The position numbers and the translations under genes are program-made. 13,616 bases of DNA from Methanothrix sp. (GTDB taxonomy: Archaea > Halobacteriota > Methanosarcinia > Methanotrichales > Methanotrichaceae), in NCBI GenBank assembly GCA_028688175.1, contig JAQTYS010000048.1, forward strand, positions 1 through 13,616. The letters run 5' to 3'. The notes under the pieces are model-generated. The model saw only the letters and a program-made list of their open reading frames with translations. It was not told where the DNA came from and did no database searches. How positions within the stretch are numbered: the first letter of the stretch is position 1; each line of letters begins with the position of its first letter. Positions 1-7,038 of this stretch are shown piece after piece.

Positions 1-2
1 TC

Positions 3-1010
3 CTGGTTCAGTTGTTCTTGGCCTACATCCAGAGAAAGATCGGTGAGGAGATGGGGGTTAAACCCGGCTCGGAGATGCTGGCAGCCATACAAGCCGCCAA
101 GAAGGCAGGCGCGCGGGTGGCATTGGTAGATAGGGATATAGGCATTACCATTCAGCGTTTCTGGTCGGCGATGGGATTTTTTGATAAGATCAGGCTGATG
201 GGCTCATTGATTCCCGCGGCTCTTGGCTGGGGCGATGAAGAGGAAATTGATATCGACACCATCACTCAGGCGGATATCGTCACCCAGATGATCTCTGAGT
301 TTCGCAAGATCTCACCCGGAGCGGCGAATGTGCTGGTGGATGAGCGCGACGCCTTCCTGGCTCGCAATCTGCATTTGCTCTCCAAGCAAGGCCGGGTGCT
401 GGCAGTGGTAGGGGCGGGCCACAGAGAAGGAATTCTCAAGCATCTGGAGCATCCTGAGAATATTCCCACTCTGGATGACTTAAATGAGAAGCCCAGCAAG
501 AAGATCACTGCTGTCAAAATATTTGGGGTCTTAGTGAGCCTGCTTATTTTGGTCACCATTGGTCTGGTGCTGATCACCGCCAAATCCAGCGAGATCATCT
601 TCCAGGCCTGTATCATCTGGTTTGTCGTAACTGGAGGACTGTCGGCTCTTGGCGTGGTCCTGGCCAGAGGCCACCCTCTTTCTGCCCTGACAGCGCTCAT
701 GGTGGCCTGGATGACAACCCTCAATCCCTTTGTAGCGGCGGGTTGGTTTGCCGGAATGGTGGAGGCCTGGAAGCTCAAGCCGACGGTATCCGACCTGAAA
801 ACGCTGGCTTGTGCAGACAGCTTTGCGCAGATGATGCAAAACCGCCTCTTCAAGGTCATACTGGTGGCTGCACTCTCCAACGTAGGTGCTATGCTGGGAA
901 TGTTCGCAGGCGTCTATCTCATCTGGCATTGGCTGGGACTGAACCTTTCGGCAGATATGATCTGGGAGATGATAAAGAACGGCTACTCTTCAATTCTATC
1001 CTATTTTTAG
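3..1010 (+). CDS. TraB/PrgY/GumN-family membrane protein (5' end outside window)
   Basis: The reading frame is open to the window edge, so this is the C-terminal part of a longer protein; an in-frame TTG at 12 is unlikely to be the true start because the family N-terminal domain is missing. Numbering from the codon at 12, the TraB-domain signatures are visible: VKPGSEM (16-22), DRDIGITIQRFW (40-51), DERDAFLA (110-117) and VVGAGHREGI (132-141). After a short linker come about four membrane segments, near 169-190, 196-217, 222-250 and 281-308, including the conserved run GHPLSALTALMVAWMTTLNP. This architecture, soluble TraB domain followed by a helical membrane tail, is common in archaea. PrgY of enterococci lowers pheromone activity, and the fold has been suggested to be peptidase-like, but the archaeal role is not known. 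Its stop codon overlaps that of the convergent npdG gene by a few bases. Confidence 0.88.
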   Translation: MVQLFLAYIQRKIGEEMGVKPGSEMLAAIQAAKKAGARVALVDRDIGITIQRFWSAMGFFDKIRLMGSLIPAALGWGDEEEIDIDTITQADIVTQMISEFRKISPGAANVLVDERDAFLARNLHLLSKQGRVLAVVGAGHREGILKHLEHPENIPTLDDLNEKPSKKITAVKIFGVLVSLLILVTIGLVLITAKSSEIIFQACIIWFVVTGGLSALGVVLARGHPLSALTALMVAWMTTLNPFVAAGWFAGMVEAWKLKPTVSDLKTLACADSFAQMMQNRLFKVILVAALSNVGAMLGMFAGVYLIWHWLGLNLSADMIWEMIKNGYSSILSYF

Positions 1011-1681
1011 TTTATATTTTTAATTAATCTCTCGGAAACGACGGCTATCCCCGCATCTTTGATCTTGTTTTTGCGCGCCACATTAAGCAGAAAGGGCGTC
1101 AGGCTTTCTACCATGGATGAGACGGCCAGAGGACCTGCTTTCAATGGTCGTAGGCTCTTTATCTCGCCGGCCAATTGCATTGTGATATCTATCGCCTGGG
1201 CATCATCGCCGCAGATAAAGACGTCAGCCTTCATTACCCGATCAATATCCTGCAAGGCAGAGGCACAGATGGTATGAAAGGCAGAGACCACTTTAACGCC
1301 TTGAGGGAGAAGCGACCTTGCTTGCAGGGCGGCGCTCCCTTCGGAAGGAGGTTGGTACAAAAAAAATTTGCCGTTGTAGGCCATGGGCACCACCGGCGAG
1401 ATGATCAGCTGGTTATTGTAGGCGTCTCTCAGACCAGAAGTCACATAAGCCAGATGCTCATAGGGCACGCATAGCACGACCACATCAGCCGAGCAAATGG
1501 CACTGGCGTTGTCGCTGCCCTGTATATTACCGGCTGCTCCTAAGAGCTGCATCATCGCGCTCGCGCTCTCCCTAGCTTTTTCAGCACTACGAGAGCCTAT
1601 GATGATCTCATGCTTCTGCCCCCAGCGCATGGCAAATCCCATGCCTATATCGCCGGTTCCGCCAACAAGAGCAATCTTCAT
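1007..1681 (-). CDS. npdG: F420H2:NADP+ oxidoreductase (NADPH-dependent F420 reductase)
   Basis: Transfers hydride between coenzyme F420 and NADP(H) in the cytoplasm, supplying NADPH for biosynthesis in methanogens. The 224-residue protein has the length of the family. It shows an N-terminal Rossmann motif GGTGDIGMG (7-15), the NADP-phosphate binding strand end GSRSAEKA (29-36), the VVVLCVPYEHL segment (67-77), SAFHTI (133-138) corresponding to the conserved SALHTI near the F420 site, CGDD (157-160) and the C-terminal GPLAVSSMVESLTPFLLN (183-200). The ATG is preceded by AAAGG at a usable distance. It lies 26 bases downstream of the small membrane protein gene on the same strand and is probably co-transcribed with it. 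It converges with the TraB gene with overlapping stop codons. The family assignment is firm; direction of the reaction in vivo is inferred from family knowledge. Confidence 0.93.
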   Translation of the reverse strand: MKIALVGGTGDIGMGFAMRWGQKHEIIIGSRSAEKARESASAMMQLLGAAGNIQGSDNASAICSADVVVLCVPYEHLAYVTSGLRDAYNNQLIISPVVPMAYNGKFFLYQPPSEGSAALQARSLLPQGVKVVSAFHTICASALQDIDRVMKADVFICGDDAQAIDITMQLAGEIKSLRPLKAGPLAVSSMVESLTPFLLNVARKNKIKDAGIAVVSERLIKNIN

Positions 1682-1707
1682 GGCTTTGCCTTTAGCAAAC
1701 TATTATT

Positions 1708-2088
1708 TTATAGTTTTGTGCCGGGAAGTATTTTTTGCATCATGATTGATAGGATCACAAAGAGAAGAACTCCCAGGATCAGGCTCCTCACAATTCCTAT
1801 TCGATTGACTCCCAGGAGAACGATTGCCACATAACACAGCCAGGGGGGTGTGAAGATAAAAAGGCTCTTGGCATAGTCTTCCACGGTTTTGCTGCCGCCT
1901 TCTGCATATATTAATAGGAAGCTGACTATGGTGAGCAAGGGCAGGGTAGTGACAAATGCAGAGAGCATGCCTCTGCCCTGGCTGGCGAAATAGGCAGTGA
2001 GTGCCGTCACCGTCCCGCCCAACAGGAAGTAAATCACAAGCCGCAGGTCTGATCCGGCTAAATAAGTCAAGACTGGTGCCAATTGCAT
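1708..2088 (-). CDS. Small integral membrane protein, DUF3147-like
   Basis: A 126-residue hydrophobic protein with about four predicted membrane helices: LRLVIYFLLGGTVTALTAYF, MLSAFVTTLPLLTIVSFLLIY, LFIFTPPWLCYVAIVLL and SLILGVLLFVILSIMM. The pattern of a glycine-rich first helix, a TTLPLLT segment in the second and FTPP before the third resembles DUF3147 proteins of unknown function. The frame is open further upstream to a TTG at 2145, giving 19 more residues, but the ATG at 2088 is preferred because the first hydrophobic segment starts soon after it and the added residues include no family-like sequence. An AT-rich TTATAT stretch lies at about 2102-2110, which would leave little or no leader. 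It is upstream of npdG in the same direction with a 26-bp gap, so a shared transcript is likely. Any functional link to F420 metabolism is unproven. Confidence 0.7.
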   Translation of the reverse strand: MQLAPVLTYLAGSDLRLVIYFLLGGTVTALTAYFASQGRGMLSAFVTTLPLLTIVSFLLIYAEGGSKTVEDYAKSLFIFTPPWLCYVAIVLLGVNRIGIVRSLILGVLLFVILSIMMQKILPGTKL

Positions 2089-2118
2089 TTTATAACCTGC
2101 TAAAATATAACAAGGGAT

Positions 2119-2207
2119 GGCACGAGATGCGAAAGGGAGTAGCAATGAAGGGGGTAATAAACGTCACCTCGTGCCGCGAATTCCTGCATTATCCTTCCAT
2201 AATGCAG
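2119..2207. repeat. Two adjacent inverted repeats between trm1 and the DUF3147-like gene
   Basis: First pair: GGCACGAG at 2119-2126 and CTCGTGCC at 2168-2175, 8 bp perfect, enclosing 41 bases. Second pair: CTGCATTAT at 2184-2192 and ATAATGCAG at 2199-2207, 9 bp perfect with a 6-base loop CCTTCC. They sit in the 176-bp gap downstream of trm1 and upstream of the DUF3147-like gene. They could be an operator, an mRNA leader structure, a 3' end structure of trm1 mRNA, or an independent small RNA. The sequence alone does not decide strand or role. Confidence 0.6.
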
Positions 2208-2235
2208 CTATCACTATTAGGTCTCTTCTCCTTTA

Positions 2236-2264
2236 TTAAGTTTTAGGTTGAAAAACAGATAAAA
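2236..2264 (-). terminator. T-run terminator after trm1
   Basis: On the minus strand, directly after the trm1 stop codon, come TTTT (2264-2261) and then TTTTT (2255-2251), followed by more AT-rich sequence. Archaeal RNA polymerase terminates at short oligo-T tracts, so this fits a trm1 terminator. No strong stem immediately precedes it. Confidence 0.45.
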
Positions 2265-3320
2265 TCAAGCCGGTCTTATGGCCGCCTCGACCTCTGGCAT
2301 TGCCGCGTCGGTCTTGATGCCAAGGCCTGAAAAATGAGTGCGTGAAGCCTTATGACCGCTATTTTTCAATCGTTCTATGGCATCATCGATCTTGCCGGGG
2401 GTGATGTGCAGTCTCTCGCATATACTATGATGATCATAATACATGGGCACCTCTATTTCGCTGGCACATGTGCTAAGAAGTTTTACTGCCCGGCGGCTGA
2501 GATCCTTCCAGTTCAGGGCGCTCTCAATCGCCTGCGCCTCCTGTATCTCGCCCAGCCATAGCGGGCCGGCAAGAGTTGTCCTGGCAGCGCAGTAGCGACA
2601 CTCCCCTCCCGGCTGGGGCTTTTCCAGGAGAACAAAACTGCCGCAGCTGGGGCAGTGCTCCACATAGCCCATCTTTTCCAGGCATTTATCAGCTGCTTTG
2701 GCTCCCTTGATGACGCATAGGTAAGTTCTCACATAGTGATCGGTAACATGAGTAAGCATGGGCTGCATGGCTTTATCGAGGCGTGCCAGCTCGCGCGCCG
2801 CCAGGCCGAGCAGAATCCTAGCTCCCATCTCCCGGTGATAAACGGTACGAAGCGGCCTTGCCAGGTACTTGCGGATACCGCTATTGAGATGGGCGCCGCA
2901 AAGGGGCGCAGTGTCTGTGGCGGTGATGAATAGATAAGAGAGTGCCGACCTGCTGGCAGCAGAAAGATAGGAAGACGGTGAGCCGAAGGGGTCCAGGTCC
3001 ACTGCCTGAAAGTGCTGCTCATGTAGCAGTACATGGGCATCAGAGCAGGTTACCCTGCCGACCAGACCATTTCTGCTCAGGTTTTGTTCTATGAGCCGGC
3101 AGGCCTGGGGACTGACATCATTTAAGGTCACTTTCTCAACGCCTGCTTCCTTAGCTACCCTTAGCCCGCGAATGCCGCTGGCAGATAGGGCATCAAGATA
3201 GTCGGAAAGGCCCAGGCTATGAGCCATAGCTACACCGATATCCCGGTTGAGAAGCATCTTGGGATTGTAGAAAGCGCCCTCGGTCTCAAAGGTGATGGCG
3301 CCCTCAGTTATGAGATTCAT
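2265..3320 (-). CDS. trm1: tRNA (guanine(26)-N(2))-dimethyltransferase Trm1
   Basis: SAM-dependent enzyme that forms N2,N2-dimethylguanosine at position 26 of tRNA. The 351-residue length fits archaeal Trm1. The N-terminus has the family opening ITEGAITFETEGAFYNPKM, with the conserved pairing of Phe-Tyr-Asn-Pro. The Rossmann-fold methyltransferase has DALSASGIRGLR (43-54) as SAM motif I, NDVSP (67-71) as the acidic strand end, SDAH (93-96), and the catalytic DLDPFGSP (108-115). The C-terminal part carries a zinc-binding CPSC (223-226) and CRYC (241-244), then ASRTHFSGLGIKTDA near the end. Only 41 bp separate it from the nosD-type gene upstream, so it could be read through from the purH side, although GGATTATATCC around 3343-3353 could be a TATA box of its own. 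GAAGAG lies just before the ATG. Confidence 0.96.
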   Translation of the reverse strand: MNLITEGAITFETEGAFYNPKMLLNRDIGVAMAHSLGLSDYLDALSASGIRGLRVAKEAGVEKVTLNDVSPQACRLIEQNLSRNGLVGRVTCSDAHVLLHEQHFQAVDLDPFGSPSSYLSAASRSALSYLFITATDTAPLCGAHLNSGIRKYLARPLRTVYHREMGARILLGLAARELARLDKAMQPMLTHVTDHYVRTYLCVIKGAKAADKCLEKMGYVEHCPSCGSFVLLEKPQPGGECRYCAARTTLAGPLWLGEIQEAQAIESALNWKDLSRRAVKLLSTCASEIEVPMYYDHHSICERLHITPGKIDDAIERLKNSGHKASRTHFSGLGIKTDAAMPEVEAAIRPA

Positions 3321-3361
3321 CTCTTCGAAAGACCCGGCGGAGGATATAATCCTTCCCGGCC

Positions 3362-4885
3362 CTAAAAGCTATTTTCCTTCTGGAAGGGCGGTGCGCTGGC
3401 ATCAAAGGTCCGGGCGTCCGTCCATTTGGGAGGCGAGCTGGGAGTCTTGCGAGATATCACCACAACGCCGTTTTGCTTGCTGACTGTGGGATACTCATAG
3501 TCAGCGGGCCCATACACCGCATATTTCTTGACCTCATCCCTTATCTGGCTGCTGTTTAATCTTGCTCCCCGGTAAGGACGGATGAGGGGACGATAGTCGA
3601 AGGAATGTGACTCGGGTCCAGGAAGAGAATAGGACTGATCGCCTATGCTATCATTATTTCCGTCTTTGCCCTGATAATCGTTGTAGTAGTTGCCGATAGT
3701 GGTATTCCATATATTGAGGCTGAGATTCTCATAGGCATTGATATCGTTTCTGAAGAAGTTATTTCCGAAGATGAGGTTATTGCGGTTCTCGTTGAGCCTT
3801 ATGCCGTGCTTATTGTCCGAGGCATTGTTATCGTAGACGGCATTATACTTGCAGCCTTTTGAGATCTCCAGACCATTGAAGTTGCCTTTAGCTGTATTTC
3901 GAATCAGCATGTTATAGCTGCTGTTCTCTTGCAGGCTGATGCCTATGCCAAATCCTGTCACAATCTCGCTTCTGCTGTTATCTTCTGCCAGATTATCGGT
4001 CAGGTTGTTGTAGTTGGATGAGGCCGTCACCAGGATTCCGTAATAATTATGGTCTGCCTGATTTCTTCTTACCTGGTTGTATGATGCATTCCAAAGGGAG
4101 AGGCCAAAGGTGTTCATGGAGAGGATATTATCCTGGACGATGTCTTGGTCCGTCTCCTTGAGCAGTATTCCGGTGTTGGTATTGTTGACAATGCTGTTAT
4201 TGTCAAGCACCACATCGCTTGACTTTTCAATATCAAGCCCATATTTCTTGCAGTTGGTAATGCGACAGCTAGTGATCTTCACCTGGGCACTTTGCAGGAT
4301 GGAGGCACCAGTATCACAGCCTTCTATGGTTGTGTTCTGCAAGACCAGATTCCGCACATTTTCCGCGGAAATTGCCAGCTGTGCTCCAAATATGCTGCAA
4401 TTCTTCACAGAAATGCCGTTGCCCATTATTACTACTGCCGAATTGGGCTCATCGAATCTCCTCCCTGCAGCCTCCGTCGGATTTTGCATATAGTAATTGA
4501 ACTTGGCAGTGGTGTCCTTGCCTATGCCGATGATGCGAAATCCCGTGATGGTCACATCGTCGCTGAGCACTTTTATGGCCGGCTTTTGTAGTGCAGCACT
4601 GACGATGGGAGAGCCCCGTCCCTCAATAGTTAGCGGCCGGTCCACCTGAAAGCGGCTTACTTCACCCGGTCCTACTATTATGGTATCTCCTGCTTTGGCC
4701 GAGTTTATGGCCGTCTGGATATCAGATCCTGCCTGGATAATGCTTGCACTGGCGGGATATGATGGTATGAATATGAAAAGGGCAATAGCTAGAAGCGTGA
4801 ATATAGTAGTTGATGTCTTTATGCCGGGAGATTTAGTGCCTGAAATGGCGCATGCCCGTGAAGACCATAGCCATGTTGTGCTCAT
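3362..4885 (-). CDS. Exported NosD-type right-handed parallel beta-helix protein
   Basis: A 507-residue secreted or surface protein. A hydrophobic stretch IFTLLAIALFIFIPSYPASAS looks like a Sec signal peptide with an Ala-Ser-Ala cleavage site. The mature start, IIQAGSDIQTAINSAKAGDTIIVGPG, is the classic cap of PbH1/NosD beta-helix proteins, followed by many turns of about 22-24 residues with Asn ladders (NNTNTGILLKETDQ, NRNNLIFGNNFFRN). The end has the archaeal NosD signature WNTTIGNYYNDYQGKDGNNDSIGD before FDYRPL. No membrane anchor is seen at the C-terminus. Copper delivery is known only for true NosD of denitrifiers; here carbohydrate or surface binding is as likely. The start is uncertain: no ATG, GTG or TTG lies closer to the signal peptide, so the ATG at 4885 inside the purH end gives a long 28-residue polar lead. 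AGAGGTGAT 11 bases upstream is a good ribosome site. ATG at 4894 is an alternative. Confidence 0.85.
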   Translation of the reverse strand: MSTTWLWSSRACAISGTKSPGIKTSTTIFTLLAIALFIFIPSYPASASIIQAGSDIQTAINSAKAGDTIIVGPGEVSRFQVDRPLTIEGRGSPIVSAALQKPAIKVLSDDVTITGFRIIGIGKDTTAKFNYYMQNPTEAAGRRFDEPNSAVVIMGNGISVKNCSIFGAQLAISAENVRNLVLQNTTIEGCDTGASILQSAQVKITSCRITNCKKYGLDIEKSSDVVLDNNSIVNNTNTGILLKETDQDIVQDNILSMNTFGLSLWNASYNQVRRNQADHNYYGILVTASSNYNNLTDNLAEDNSRSEIVTGFGIGISLQENSSYNMLIRNTAKGNFNGLEISKGCKYNAVYDNNASDNKHGIRLNENRNNLIFGNNFFRNDINAYENLSLNIWNTTIGNYYNDYQGKDGNNDSIGDQSYSLPGPESHSFDYRPLIRPYRGARLNSSQIRDEVKKYAVYGPADYEYPTVSKQNGVVVISRKTPSSPPKWTDARTFDASAPPFQKENSF

Positions 4886-6185
4886 TGGCGGCATCAATCA
4901 CCTCTGCATCCCGTATAGACCCGCCGGGATGAATTACGGCAACGGCTCCCGCCTGGTAGGTTTGATCCAGGCCGTCTCGGAAGGGGAAGAATGAATCAGT
5001 GGCTGCGACTGTTCCCCGGGTGCTAAGGCCATGCTCCTCTGCCTTTTCCGCCCCAAAGCGGGCCGAATCCACCCGGCTCACCTGGCCGGATCCTATGCCG
5101 ATGGTCTGGCATTCAGTGGTATAGACCAGTGCATTGGATTTGACATATTTGGAGACCTTCCAGGCAAATCGCAAGGCTTGGCTCTCTCTGTCAGTAGGAG
5201 CCCTCTTGGTTACAACCTTCCATTCCAGAATATCGCCGGTATCATAATTCTGGAGCATCATGCCACCGAAGATGCTTCTTTGATAAAAGCCCCGATAGAG
5301 TTCATCTTTTCTGGCCAGCAGATCTCCAATATCCAATATTCTGCGATTGGGCTTCTTGTCCATGAGCAGCTTCAGGGCCTCGGGTTCGTAGCCTGGGGCG
5401 AGCAGCACCTCTACGAAGCTGTCGCCGATGGCGCGGGCGGTGTCTACGTCCACCGGCCGGTTAAATCCGATAACACCTCCAAAAGCGGACTTGGGATCGG
5501 TGGCAAAAGAGAGACGATAGGCATCCGCGAGATTTTCGCCATAGGCTACGCCGCAGGGATTGGCATGCTTAACAATGACCGAAAGTGGCTTTCCAGCCGG
5601 GACGCCGTCATACTCCGATAGGTCGATGAGCATCTCAAGCACCGTTTCCGCATCGACCATGTTGTTATAGGACATCTCCCGTCCATTCAGCTTTCTGGCG
5701 GCCTGCAGGCCCAGGCCATTTCTTTTTCTGTAGAGTGCCGCCTTCTGGTGCCAGTTCTCCCCATAACGAAGATCCTGCACCTTCTCATAAGCGGCGGCAG
5801 CATAGCGAGGCATGGTGCTCGCGGCGGCCTGAAGGGCGGAGAGTCGCTCTGAATCGCTTTGCAGACACTTGAAGAGGACATATGCCTCCAGGTTATTTCT
5901 GGTCTCTTGAGATAGGCCCTTTGTCTGCGTGATCTCTTCTAAAACCGATGGGCAGAAGGCATTGTCTAATAAAACAGCACTGCCATGAGCCAATGCCTGG
6001 CGAATGTGGAGCGCTCCTGCGGGGGTTGTGACATATCCCGGGTCGCATATCAAAAGGCAATGCCTTCCACCGTCCTCGTCCGGAAGCTGCTCGCAGATTT
6101 GCAGGCCAAGCTGCTTCAAACCGGAAAGAATGGATCCTGCCAGCAGAGAATGACCTGCCGGGACGACGACTTTCTTGATCTCCAT
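4833..6185 (-). CDS. purH: AICAR transformylase, PurH family, lacking a recognisable IMP cyclohydrolase domain
   Basis: Catalyses formyl transfer to AICAR, the ninth step of purine synthesis. All transformylase signatures are present: LRYGENWHQKA (139-149), KHANPCG (206-212) with the catalytic Lys-His pair, DPKSAFGG (230-237), GSGQVSRVD (365-373), TDSFFPFRD (396-404) and HPGGSIRDAEVIDAANE (419-435), ending in the family-typical FTGMRHFRH. The N-terminal 110-120 residues do not show the IMP cyclohydrolase motifs (no STGGT, no GRVKTLHP), and the whole is 450 residues against about 510-540 for bifunctional PurH. The segment at 70-110 (LLDN..., GLSQETRNNL) matches only the linker region of PurH. 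So it is probably monofunctional, with IMP cyclisation done by another enzyme such as PurO elsewhere. The ATG has GAGG 4 bases upstream. Its end overlaps the nosD-type gene by 53 bp, suggesting an operon. Confidence 0.92.
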   Translation of the reverse strand: MEIKKVVVPAGHSLLAGSILSGLKQLGLQICEQLPDEDGGRHCLLICDPGYVTTPAGALHIRQALAHGSAVLLDNAFCPSVLEEITQTKGLSQETRNNLEAYVLFKCLQSDSERLSALQAAASTMPRYAAAAYEKVQDLRYGENWHQKAALYRKRNGLGLQAARKLNGREMSYNNMVDAETVLEMLIDLSEYDGVPAGKPLSVIVKHANPCGVAYGENLADAYRLSFATDPKSAFGGVIGFNRPVDVDTARAIGDSFVEVLLAPGYEPEALKLLMDKKPNRRILDIGDLLARKDELYRGFYQRSIFGGMMLQNYDTGDILEWKVVTKRAPTDRESQALRFAWKVSKYVKSNALVYTTECQTIGIGSGQVSRVDSARFGAEKAEEHGLSTRGTVAATDSFFPFRDGLDQTYQAGAVAVIHPGGSIRDAEVIDAANEHNMAMVFTGMRHFRH

Positions 6186-6274
6186 CGAACCTCTTTTCTT
6201 TCATCGCTGGCGCTATTTTAACTTTTTGCCAAAAACATAAGCTTTAAGCCCCATGACACCACTTTTTAGCAGTG
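6186..6274. promoter_or_regulatory. Divergent promoter region of purH and the DUF167 operon
   Basis: An 89-bp AT-rich gap between divergent genes. On the minus strand GCTTATGTTTTT (6241-6230) is a possible TATA box giving a leader of about 25 bases with AGAGGT before the purH ATG. On the plus strand CTTTAAG (6242-6248) would place a start site near the ATG at 6275, implying a leaderless mRNA. The two candidate boxes lie back to back around AAGCTT, so the two promoters may compete for TBP/TFB. Boxes were picked by eye and are weak matches. Confidence 0.4.
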
Positions 6275-6589
6275 ATGAATATTTGCGAGGCGGTTAAATC
6301 TCATCCTCTGGGCTGCACCATCAGCTTTGAGGTGGTGCCCGGCTCTTCTCGGCTGGCTGTGCCCTCCGGCTTCAATCCCTGGCGAAGGTCCGTCGAAGCT
6401 CATCTGACTGAGGAGCCGTCGCGAGGACGGGCTAACCGGCAATTAATAGAGGCGCTGGCAGGAGCGCTTGGCCTAAGCGAAGCAAGGATTGCAGTCTTGA
6501 GCGGCCAGAAGAGCGCCAGAAAGCTTCTCTTGGTAAAAGGAATGAGCGTGGATGAGGCCGTCTCTGCCTTGATGCAGAAGATGAGATAA
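6275..6589 (+). CDS. DUF167/YggU-family protein
   Basis: A 104-residue cytoplasmic protein of the DUF167 (YggU) family, whose function is unknown. The family pattern is visible: an opening beta-strand region CTISFEVVPGSSRLAVPSGFN corresponding to the usual V-x-P-x-A/S-x-x segment, then SRGRANRQLIEALAGALGL (the equivalent of the conserved G-x-A-N-x-x-L-I/L-x-x-L-A helix) and VLSGQKSARKLLLVKG (the equivalent of G-x-x-S-R-x-K-x-x-x-I-x-G). The ATG at 6275 is preferred over the adjacent GTG at 6272. It is the first gene of a compact three-gene plus-strand cluster with the Toprim and THEP1 genes, 17 bp upstream of the former. Confidence 0.85.
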   Translation: MNICEAVKSHPLGCTISFEVVPGSSRLAVPSGFNPWRRSVEAHLTEEPSRGRANRQLIEALAGALGLSEARIAVLSGQKSARKLLLVKGMSVDEAVSALMQKMR

Positions 6590-6606
6590 TTGGGCGGGCA
6601 TTAGAT

Positions 6607-7038
6607 ATGGCTTGGGGTAGAGCTCTGCAGGAGATACGTCCCAAGAGGACTTATGATCTGGAGGCACTCGAGGAGCTGATCGCTTCCCTAATTGATGCTT
6701 CTTGCCAGGGTGCAGCCGTCATAGTGGAAGGAAGGCGCGACTTGCAGGCCTTGCGTGCTCTGGGTCTGCCCGGGCCCGTGATCTTGGCTTCCCGCCGACC
6801 GGCGCTGCAGCTGGCAGAGGAGGCAGCTCGCAGCTATTCTCAGATCATACTCCTTACCGATTGGGATCGGAAAGGCGATGAGATGTGCAAGACTATCGAG
6901 TTTCACCTGCGCTGTGTCGGATCGCGACCGGATAGGGAGATTCGAAGTCGGCTGGTAAAATTGGTCCGGAAAGAGATAAAAGACGTAGAGAGCCTTAGCC
7001 GATACACGGAAAAGATGAGGGAGCAATATGGTACCTAG
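6607..7038 (+). CDS. Small Toprim-domain protein (UPF0292-like, primase-related)
   Basis: A 143-residue protein consisting of little more than a Toprim fold, the metal-binding catalytic domain of primases, topoisomerases and RNase M5. The first motif is AVIVEGRRDLQALRALG (37-53) with the catalytic Glu41; the second is IILLTDWDRKGDEM (80-93) with Asp85, Asp87 and Asp91. These are the acidic residues expected for Mg2+ binding. The short N-terminal helix and basic C-terminal tail fit the archaeal UPF0292 group. A nucleotide or nucleic-acid processing role is an inference from the fold; no substrate is known. It ends inside the THEP1 gene with an 11-bp overlap, so translational coupling with that NTPase is likely. 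A more general Toprim/OLD-type or M5-like label is possible. Confidence 0.85.
   Translation: MAWGRALQEIRPKRTYDLEALEELIASLIDASCQGAAVIVEGRRDLQALRALGLPGPVILASRRPALQLAEEAARSYSQIILLTDWDRKGDEMCKTIEFHLRCVGSRPDREIRSRLVKLVRKEIKDVESLSRYTEKMREQYGT

Noticed and set aside
266..929. Two long open frames on the minus strand under the TraB-family gene
   Set aside because: They lie antisense to a clear family member, show no domain pattern, and are Arg/Ser/Pro-rich as expected from shadow translation.
1007..1010. Overlapping stop codons of convergent TraB-family and npdG genes (and likewise at 9159-9164)
   Set aside because: Real, but tight convergent ends are common in compact archaeal genomes and need no special explanation.
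2001..2246. An 81-codon plus-strand frame crossing the double hairpin region
   Set aside because: It runs through both inverted repeats and part of the DUF3147-like gene in antisense, with no similarity I can recognise; the hairpins better explain the region.
4077..4591. Plus-strand frames of about 100-140 codons opposite the beta-helix gene
   Set aside because: Shadows of the repetitive beta-helix sequence; no ribosome site, no recognisable motif.
5031..5621. A 196-codon plus-strand frame opposite purH
   Set aside because: Antisense to conserved catalytic blocks of purH; its length comes from purH codon structure.
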